Positions 56,111 through 64,000 of a DNA stretch of 64,000 bases are shown piece by piece; position 1 is the first letter of the stretch, and each line of letters opens with the position of its first letter. This DNA comes from Zygaena filipendulae (Eukaryota > Arthropoda > Insecta > Lepidoptera > Zygaenidae): the NCBI GenBank assembly GCA_907165275.2, contig OU015669.1, forward strand, positions 8,144,501 through 8,208,500. Direction: 5' to 3'. The notes beneath the pieces are model-generated. The model searched no databases, was not told where the DNA came from, and saw nothing but the letters and a program-made list of their open reading frames with translations. The translations under genes and the position numbers were made by a program.

Positions 56111-56124
56111 AATGTTATATAGAA

Positions 56125-56158
56125 AACTGCCAATAGTGGCTGATTTTGGCAGTTTTAG
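56125..56158. repeat. Small inverted repeat
   Basis: AAAACTGCCA and TGGCAGTTTT pair perfectly across a 14-base loop. Confidence 0.6.
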
Positions 56159-56159
56159 T

Positions 56160-56671
56160 TGCTTTTTGTTGTCAATGTCAAATATCTATTTTATATTAAA
56201 TCATATTTCAGTATATCGAAACAAAGTGCATGGATATATATTTTAAAATATTTAAGATTGAAATACCATATGCAAGATAAAAGCTTAGCAAAACTGCGAC
56301 ATGAACTAACACACATTACAACTCGTTCATGTTATTACACAGTACACTGTAGGTACAGTTAGCAGCATCAATATGTAAACGCTTTGTCAGTCTTGGAACT
56401 TTATTATTATTGCAATAAGATTCAATTACCACAGAACGTGTTTACACATTTCTGTCGCTGACTGCACATTATGATATCGACAGGTCAGATATATTGAAGA
56501 AAGGTTTTTTTATAATTACATCTATCAGCTTGATCCCACGCTATACAAGTTTAATGAATAACTGATCATATATTAATGATGCTTGAAGAGTGTTTAATTT
56601 GTTTTACACCTACGAAGGTAAACCCACATGAATTTTTATTTCTTACAGTTACATGTTACAATTAAATTTAT
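56160..56671. other. No gene seen
   Basis: AT-rich, nothing recognisable. Confidence 0.35.
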
Positions 56672-56720
56672 ATACTAGCTGTGCCCCGTGGTTTCACCCG
56701 TGTGAGTTTCTGAATTCCCA
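56672..56720 (+). repeat. Dispersed SINE-like repeat, 5' fragment
   Basis: ACTAGCTGTGCCCCGTGG and TTTCACCCGTGTGAGTTTC; then unrelated sequence up to the next copy at 56903. Confidence 0.7.
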
Positions 56721-56902
56721 AATAAAGAAACTCCAAAGTAAAATTTTGTCCAAAAAAAAAATCCGGGTACCCTTATCACCTTGGGCTATAAAAATATCCT
56801 ACGACCTATTCTCAGACCTACCAAATATACACAAAAAATTGCATAAGGTCAAGGCGTTTCGGAGGAGTTCGATACACTGTGACACGATTTTTATAAATTA
56901 GA

Positions 56903-57066
56903 CTAGCTGTACCTTGCGGTTTCACCCGCGGAAATTTTAGAGTTCCCGCGGGAACTCCGGGATAAAAAATACCATCCATACATACCATTCGTTCGGCCGT
57001 TTTTGCGTGATTGAGTAACAAACATCCAAACATCCATGCTTTCACATTTATAATATTAGTAGGATT
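56903..57066 (+). repeat. Dispersed SINE-like repeat with internal deletion
   Basis: ACTAGCTGTACCTTGCGG to CATTTATAATATTAGTAGGA; the middle is shortened. A further 5' fragment is at 57160-57187. Confidence 0.8.
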
Positions 57067-57189
57067 ACTATGTAATGTAATTCTATTCCATTGCATCCCA
57101 TTCCATTCTATTCTACTATGAGATTTAAGCTCATGATACAATTTTTTTTATATTCTATCTAGCTGTTCCTCTCGGTTTCGCCCGCAACG

Positions 57190-58066
57190 CCCACTAGACG
57201 CCAAAAACAAACTAAATTTAATTTAATTATTTCTTTTTTTTTCATTTATTTACAGGAATAACAATACTAAAATATAAATTACAAACTAGGTGTTCGTCCT
57301 CGACATTGTTTTTTTCCTTTACACGACTTGCGCTAGGAGTTAAGTCGTAGAAATCGTCATGCGTCACGTCAAGAAAAAGCGTTCATACAAATCGTTCGGT
57401 TCGGATATTATCGTCGAGCGCTGGTCGCTATAGTTTCTTGTAATTGTTTTTATTATCTCTTCAAAAATTACGTTTACTTACAATATTGTTTGAATGTTTA
57501 CGTACTATTTGCCTGCATAGATACATAACGGGACAAACTTTGTTTCTGAGTGTTGTCCCCGAACGCACACATTTTTTTTTAAACAGAAAAAGTGACTACT
57601 CCGCTATTCAACTTGTTGAACCAACAGTCGGGTTGTGTCCTTGGTCAGTTCAGGGTATGCGGTTGCATAGTAGCCACTAAGCCAAGTCAAGAAGCTAATT
57701 ACCTCTGTTTATTCAACGAGGTGTTCGATAGGCAAAGTGGCTCTTAACTTTCCAGCCAGTAGCCGAGTGTCCAAGTAGCGTTACTAATGACATCCCATAC
57801 GGGTCCCCGTCTGTCATTACGTGTCACGAGAAATCGAAACGGGCAGCGGTGGTTACTGACTAGTGACTACACTGGCTAAGTATGGAAGCCGTTGCCTTTT
57901 AGCCGTATTAGAAGATGTAGAACAGATTTTTATTGGGAAACGTTGTCATTGGTAGAATTATAATAATAGACGCCATAATCACAGATAATATAATACTATA
58001 CTAGTACGATAATTCAAGAAGAAGAAACAACACTGGCTAAGTATGGAAACTGTTCTGCAAGTCAAT
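57190..58066. other. No gene seen; CpG-rich patch
   Basis: Segment 57310-57430 is CpG-rich (TCGTCGAGCGCTGGTCGC) and may be promoter-like, but no splice donor or start is evident. A small repeat near 57930-57970 (GTTGTCATTGGTAGAATTAT) is also found at 40035-40060. Confidence 0.35.
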
Positions 58067-58293
58067 TATGTAGGTAACTTTTGTTATTATCATTTTTCAG
58101 TTTCAATCAGAAAAATAGGAATTTCGTTACTAATAAATCATGTTTAGACAGCTTTAACTTTTGAAATGTTTAGTTTGGTTGATTGCTAGATATTGTAGGT
58201 ACCAAAAGGTAAAACCACCATGTTTTTGACACGGTTTTTATTGTAACCGCAAAATGATAGAAACAAAAGTTACATACTTAATAGCCCCTCTGA
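58067..58293. mobile_element. MITE with TIR GGGGCTATTA, copy 2 (inverted, one end decayed)
   Basis: AAAACTGAAA-type body in reverse of 29387-29615: TTTTCAGTTTCAATCAGAAA at the left and GATAGAAACAAAAGTTACAT, AATAGCCCCTCT at the right. Confidence 0.65.
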
Positions 58294-58299
58294 TTTGCA

Positions 58300-59176
58300 T
58301 GTGAAGATTTAAAGTTGTAATTCAAATCACTAAACTTGAATAAAATAAATTCGAATGTTATTCATCATAAAGTTTATGAGTCTAAATAAATGTGCCAGAA
58401 TCGAAATTTCATCATTTAAGCAAGTCTTTCTATCTTTATCATCAAAATGAAGTGAATTAGTTCTACGACCATTACTTACTAAGTTCTTTATTTTTAATAA
58501 TATTTTTAAACTAGATTTTAATAATTGCCTCAATTTTCTTTTTAATTTTGAGAAATTTATTATTACCTACTTACGTATATTATGTGGGTATAGATCGAAC
58601 GAAAATAGTTAATTCAGTTGACATTTTGAGACGTCATCTACTCGCCATTTGCATGGTAAGGTTTATCTAAAGTATTCGTCGTGATTAACCCCACAATAAA
58701 TGTAGGTAATGCTGGATAAATTACTCTCTGGTAGTTATTTCACATATAATATAATACTATACTAGTTAAGTGTTATTTATGCTGTAAATACATATACTTA
58801 ACCATTCCCTCAACCGTTCAATGGAAAGCATTCCATCTCCATACTTCCTTACCACCGAAGGACATCATTAAGCATTGGACTTAACTATTTCGGCCGACGG
58901 ATACCTACCTAGTTAGCAGAAGAGAAAAAATACAATTCTAAATGCGGACTATGGAAAAAAATTCGTTGCGCGCGCGCATGTTGGTATGTATTGAGAGATT
59001 TGTACGACGGATGCGCACGCGCGTCGCTTGTTTTAAAGGATATCTCTTTTTAACAATTAATCGCTTCCTCGGCTCTAGGCTTGTTCACTTCACTTCCTAT
59101 TCATGTCAAATGTCATCCGAAAGAGAACGTACAGTCAACAACGAAAGCGAACGAATATGCTGCAGCGTGTTGGATG
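58300..59176. other. No gene seen
   Basis: An 89-codon plus-strand frame at 58942-59211 begins in a CpG-rich stretch (TTGCGCGCGCGCATGTTGG) and runs into the next repeat. No domain is recognised and it is probably chance. Confidence 0.35.
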
Positions 59177-59285
59177 TTTTAATCCTACTAGGTAATATTA
59201 TAAAAATGTGAAAGTGTGGATGTTTGGAAAACTCCCGCGGGAACTCCGAAATTACTGCGGGTTAAACCGCGGGGCACAGCTAGTA
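59177..59285 (-). repeat. Dispersed SINE-like repeat with large internal deletion
   Basis: ATCCTACTAGGTAATATTAT joins directly to AACTCCCGCGGGAACTCC and CACAGCTAGTA; about 100 bp are missing between. Confidence 0.8.
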
Positions 59286-60292
59286 TACTAATAAATAACG
59301 AATCGAACGCGTTGTTGGTAAGGAATGTTGTAGATCACCATGCAATCAGGGCCCTCTTCACAAGAAAACCAACAATTTACTGTGCAAATACCAAAACCCA
59401 TGACCGTATCTCTTATAGAGATAAAACGAAAACCGGTATCTTGGTAAAGATACAATATTCACTATCGTCCTGCGACATATTTACCGATAGGATGAAAGTA
59501 GACAGTTCCGATTGCCGTTATCGTTAGTAGAATGTAGCATGTAGGTACATAGCACTGTGTATCCGATTGACGCACGTAATTGCTATGTCTATGACGTCAG
59601 TGCACTTTTTAGCAACTTTAACCTAAATCAGAAGATTAATATCTGTAAGATGGTTAAAAAAAAAATTTCATAGATATTTTCTGTTCTTTGTCTATGGATA
59701 AATGTTATTTACCCTAAATTTTAAACCGTAGGCACATACTTATAGATTGGATTGAAGACTTTTGCATTGTACAAATTTCATCGGAATCAATTTAAAAAAC
59801 ATTATTTAAATTATATTACACGCATTATGTGAATAATGTGACATTAAAACAATTTATTGTGACAATGTTAGAACGCATTTTGCATGCATCGTGCATCATC
59901 GGTACATTCATTAACAGTAGGTATGGGAAACAACCTTGAGGCAGACGTTTTTACTGTGTGAACCTCATACGTATACAAAATGTTATCAATTCATTTATTT
60001 TAATCGATTTTTATTTTTTAATATTTTTATTTTGAGGTTACACCTAATCACGGAATTATTCCTTCCGAAAACTGTGGTTATAATCGCAATTTACCTATGT
60101 AGATAGTAGATTCTACTAGGTTTTAACCGTGTTCATTTCGGAGTACCTACCTTGTAGGTTGACAATGGGTAATCCTTCCTTTACTATAATCTATAAGTAA
60201 CATTATAAATTCGAATGTGAGTGTATTGGATTGCCAACTGATCAGCATGAAAGAGTACATTTTGCCAGGGGTAGGACAGAAAAGGACATTCA
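59286..60292. other. No gene seen
   Basis: AT-rich; a degenerate repeat fragment (GTGTTCATTTCGGAGTACC) lies at 60130-60150. Confidence 0.35.
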
Positions 60293-60529
60293 CGGCCGCG
60301 CTCAGAGTCGACTTTAATGATTACTTAGTTAAGTATAGATTTTTAAAACGAAACTGCCGCAATCAGACAAGTTTAATAAATTAATGTTAATTGGCATTTA
60401 ACTAATTAAGTTACATCTCATTAAATGCCAATTAACATTAATTTACTGAACGTCTCTGATTGCGACAGTTTTGTTTTAAAAATCTATACTTAACTAAGTA
60501 ATCATTAAAGTCGACTCTGAGTGCGGCCG
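60293..60529. mobile_element. Palindromic MITE, TWA-target family, copy C
   Basis: CGGCCGCGCTCAGAGTCGAC to GACTCTGAGTGCGGCCG with near-complete self-complementarity. Right flank TAA; left flank TCA, probably a mutated TAA. Confidence 0.8.
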
Positions 60530-61075
60530 TAAGTACTTTTTTCCATAATTTTTAATTTGAATTTGCGCGGGGAACACGATATATTTAGAAACTATGTGCT
60601 TAGTCCATCTATATCGTTCATATCGTGAACAGAACCGGGTCATTGGTCTGACAAAATTTTCCCTTGTGACACAGTCTCCGTATGACGAAGTTATTTCCAT
60701 ACTGTTATGTAATATTTTAACGAGCTTTTCCTGCGTCGGTGTCCGCAACGTTTCAGTCAGACGTAAGACGCGAAACTCTGATCTTGCACTCGCTTGGTGT
60801 TTATTTATTTTATTTATCTACACAACGCGTAGCCGATTTTTCGGCCACTTGCACTATCTATTCTACTTTATTTCTGTGACTTCACTTTACATTATCTAGG
60901 TTATTTTTTATTCTGTTAATGTGCACTGAATTAATAGGAATTAGCACCGCGTTCAGCGCGCTCTGAGCAATGGAATGTAAAGTGTGGTAGAAACAGCTTA
61001 CTATACGTCTCACGCCGTGTCTAATTATTACATCGACTACTTTTCTAATTCTATTTCGAATGGAATTTCGAATCC
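60530..61075. other. No gene seen
   Basis: Overlapping frames on both strands at 60494-60899 have no recognisable domain. Segment 60940-61030 is CpG-richer. Confidence 0.35.
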
Positions 61076-61258
61076 TAACAAATACTAATATTATAAATGC
61101 AAATGTAAGTTTGATTGTTTGTTACGCATTCGCTACTCAACCGATCCTCATGAAATTTTGCGTATACCTTGTCAGGGGTACAGAGAAGGACATAGGGTAC
61201 TTTTTATCCAGTAATTTCCGCGGGAACTTTAGAATAAAAGCAGGTAACAGCTACTAAA
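61076..61258 (-). repeat. Dispersed SINE-like repeat
   Basis: Antisense: ACTAATATTATAAATGCAAA, CGATCCTCATGAAATTTTGC, GAAGGACATAGGGTAC, ACAGCTACTA end. Confidence 0.8.
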
Positions 61259-61517
61259 AATTGAAATATAATAAAAAAAAAACCTGCCGTTGGTTCCCAG
61301 AAGTAAAGCTTCAATTGTCCACTATTAAGACGATTACACGCCAATTGATTGGGTAGCTCAATGATAATGCTCCACCGTGCCCACATTTACTGTAGGAACA
61401 TGTAACAAGCCTACTACAATACGTATTGAGAATGAAAACTACCTAAACTTCGGTTATGTCGAAACCAAATGTACGAAATCCTAAAATCTGATATTAAAAA
61501 TTCTAAAATTATTATTC

Positions 61518-61818
61518 AGTTTGTTTGTTTGTTGTTACGCTCTTACGCCTTCACATCTCAATTAACTGATCACGTAATTTTGTATATACAATATACATAA
61601 TATATCCATACTAATATTATAAAGTGGAAAAATTTGATTTTTTTTGATTGTTTGTTTCTTTGTTACGATTTAACCCAAAAATTACTGGACCGATTTCAAA
61701 AATTCTTTCACCATTAGAAAGCTGCATTATCCCTGAGTAACATGGGCTATATTTTAATCCAGAATTTCCGCGGGAACTCCGAAATTAATGCGACTAAAAC
61801 CGCGGGCAACAGCTAGTA
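61518..61818 (-). repeat. Two adjacent dispersed SINE-like repeats
   Basis: A 3' fragment (TTTGTTTGTTTGTTGTTACG) is followed by a longer copy from ACTAATATTATAAAGTGG to GCGGGCAACAGCTAGTAG. Confidence 0.75.
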
Positions 61819-61819
61819 G

Positions 61820-63364
61820 GTACGTCATATATAATTATATTGATAGGGGCGCGGAAAAGGACATGGTATACTTTCTTCAGTTCTTGCTCACACGCACCCA
61901 TTTTACATGGTACATGATAATAACTATACCGATATATTTTTCTATTATAATTAGGTATATTTGTTTGTATTAGGATATCAAAAAATAAAATTGTAAAGTC
62001 ATAAATCTAAATTAATTATGTTTTTTTTTATGTTTATAATAAAATTATTTAATCACTTGATGAGCGAGGAGGGAAGAAATTTTTTTTTTAAATGCGAACT
62101 TATGCATATCTTTGTTTATATTGACACAGATTGTATCATTGCATCAGCTGAACCGTCTGTTAGCAATAAAAAATAAAAAAACATCAAAAATAAATCACCA
62201 AGAATTTATTTGTATTTGATATTGAGATTATTATAAGGCACGTACCTACATTTATCCATAATTCGCAGTTTGTTTAGGATGGCAAACACAATGATCTTCA
62301 ATACAAATATATTATTTGATAAGAAAAAGTTCAAATAAAATACGTGTGGTATCTAACATACAATTTTTTTAATCCATTGAATTCGATCAGCTGATCTAGA
62401 TATATTACGTTAAGGTACATAATAACAGTGAAATCCGCGTGTCCGTGTATCGATGTGTGCATATTTATCAAAAATTCAGACGGGGCAATAAAAAAAGAGT
62501 AAAAAAAAAATTTCAAATTTTTTACTTGTCTTTCTGATGTATCACGCTAATCTCCGAAATTACTGAAGGGATTTTCATGCATGGAATGATAGATTATGTA
62601 TTATGTAACTGCTTGCAACTTAGATGATAGGTAGGTAACATACGCGTGGCAGACATGAAATCTCTTTGCATCGGAATCTTTTCGTTACAATAAAATTCTA
62701 GCTTGAAATTTTACTCTCATCGCGGCTAAAGAGGTCATTTTTATATTGTCTTATCTTACTTAAAAAGTCATTTCTAATTTTATACCTACGTATCTACTTA
62801 TACCTACTGTGTTTAAAATAGCGACATCCGATGAATTCGATTTCCGATCAACATATACGACTTCAAAAAGTTTATTAACTATAATCAGACAACAATACAC
62901 GACTTTAATACAAATTTTGTTCAATAAAACAAGTGCCGGTTATAAAACCGATTCCGGTTGTCCAAAAATATAAAAAAAAACATGCAAAATCACATTATTC
63001 GCCCATTGTTTATCGATTTTAGTATTCATGCGTTCCGTCGATTCGATGCTCGTCGGCAAAATCGATAGTCGAGATAAAAAGCTCATAACAGTGCCGGAAT
63101 GAATAGTTTATAAGGTGCGAGTAGCGAATCTGTGGGAAGTATAAGATCGTTGTACGAATTTTTACGTGGACGGATATGCATTTTTCTTGTAAAAAAAAAA
63201 ACGTGGGAACTATGGGAGTTTTGACGGGAATCGAAAGCGTTGTTTGCGTCATTTATTTTGTGTTAAAATAGAGGTCGTCCTAAGGATACCACCGTGGTTG
63301 CTTAAAAATCAGGGTGAATTAGTAGGTACTGCTCGCTATAAAAAAAAACATAATTTTATTCTAA
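61820..63364. other. AT-rich DNA, no gene seen
   Basis: Nothing recognisable. Segment 62990-63130 is a little GC-richer, with ATCGATAGTCGAGATAAA and TTATCGATTTTAG words of the CGATA type. Confidence 0.4.
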
Positions 63365-63604
63365 CCGCCGCACTCACAGTCGTTTTAATGATTACTTAAT
63401 TAACTATAGATTTTTAAAACAAAACTGCCGCAATCAGACAGGTTTAATAAATTAATATTAATTGGCATTTAACTAATTAAGTTACATCTCGTTAAATGCC
63501 AATTAACATTAATTTACTGAACGTCTCTGATTGCGGCAGTTTTGTTTTAAAAATCTAGGTATACTTACTTAATTAAGTAATCATTAAAGTCGACTCTGAC
63601 TGCG
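63365..63604. mobile_element. Palindromic MITE, TWA-target family, copy D
   Basis: CCGCCGCACTCACAGTCG to GTCGACTCTGACTGCG, flanked by TAA on both sides (63362-63364 and 63605-63607). It shares the central palindrome with copy C. Confidence 0.8.
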
Positions 63605-63607
63605 TAA

Positions 63608-64000
63608 GTATTTAATCTTAATAGAAATCGTTAATAAAATATGTCAAAAGAGTGAATAACATTTTTTGATATGACAAAATATTAAGTATCTAATAGGTAT
63701 TGAAAAATCGATGTTTGTTCGTATTTTATGCGCTGCCGTATCGTTCATCCGATTGTGATAAAACTTTGTCAACTTATTGCTCGCACTTGCGTGAACGTTA
63801 TAGGAATAGTAAATTAGGAGTTCCTGCGGAATTCCAGAAACTGCAGGCACAGCCATAGTAATTTATAAATAATTATAGAAAACCCGCCAAAGCTGACCTT
63901 TTTTTAAATCAATTTAATCGTTTTATTTTGAAATGAAATATCTTAAAAGATATGATTTTTTTATTTTATTTTTATTTTATTTTATTTTAGAACGTTTGAC
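63608..64000. other. No gene seen
   Basis: AT-rich end of the window with a possible remnant of the main repeat (GAGTTCCTGCGGAATTCC) at 63820-63838 and a (TTTTA)n run at 63958-63988. Confidence 0.4.

Noticed and set aside
58942..59211. 89-codon basic protein
   Set aside because: Composition reflects a CGCGCG stretch; the frame ends inside a dispersed repeat.

Overview
This 64-kb window looks like AT-rich, gene-poor nuclear DNA of a moth or butterfly (Lepidoptera). The inference rests on one dispersed repeat seen in more than 30 copies (ends ACTAGCTG and ATATTAGTAGGAT, with palindromic CCCGCGGG cores), tRNA-headed SINEs, LINE 3' ends with AATAAA-type or simple-repeat tails, and the recurring word TAGGTACCTA. 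No complete host gene is visible, and no rRNA gene, functional tRNA gene, CRISPR array or bacterial-type gene was found.

Host signal. Two segments on the minus strand look like real exons. One at 2343-2502 has a good 3' splice site, an ATG, a signal peptide and a GTAAGT donor. One at 41874 to about 42230 is CpG-rich, promoter-proximal in character, and ends in a GTAAGT donor. If they belong to one gene (inference), positions 2503-41873 are its 39-kb first intron and the rest of the gene lies off the left edge.

Region by region. 0-9 kb: many copies of the dispersed repeat, and a mariner-type MITE with a tRNA-derived SINE inside it. 10-15 kb: a hAT-type MITE with its target duplication, a long inverted repeat, and a degenerate element coding for an OTU protease and the tail of a Helitron/PIF1-type helicase, flanked by direct copies of a hairpin-plus-CTAG end. 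15-22 kb: mostly unique AT-rich DNA with CGATA motifs and a roughly 235-bp MITE family. 22.1-23.8 kb: a Tc1/mariner-like element with inverted repeats and a dead transposase. 29-33.7 kb: further MITEs and a ten-unit, 157-bp satellite. 34.9-35.4 kb: a LINE 3' end with poly(A). 45-46 kb: a palindromic MITE abutting a 5'-truncated LINE tail that carries RNase H and clean 9-bp target duplications. 48.6-54.4 kb: a Ty3/gypsy-type LTR retrotransposon inserted in an older LINE 3' end, with apparently identical 413-bp LTRs, a heavily broken pol and an internal 46-bp tandem array. 54-64 kb: repeat copies, LINE remnants and two more palindromic MITEs.

The coding pieces do not form a pathway. Apart from the two host exons, everything recognisable is transposon-derived and broken. 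The least explained items are the 46-bp array, whose two hairpins per unit carry a compensatory base-pair change, and the contrast between identical LTRs and a ruined pol.
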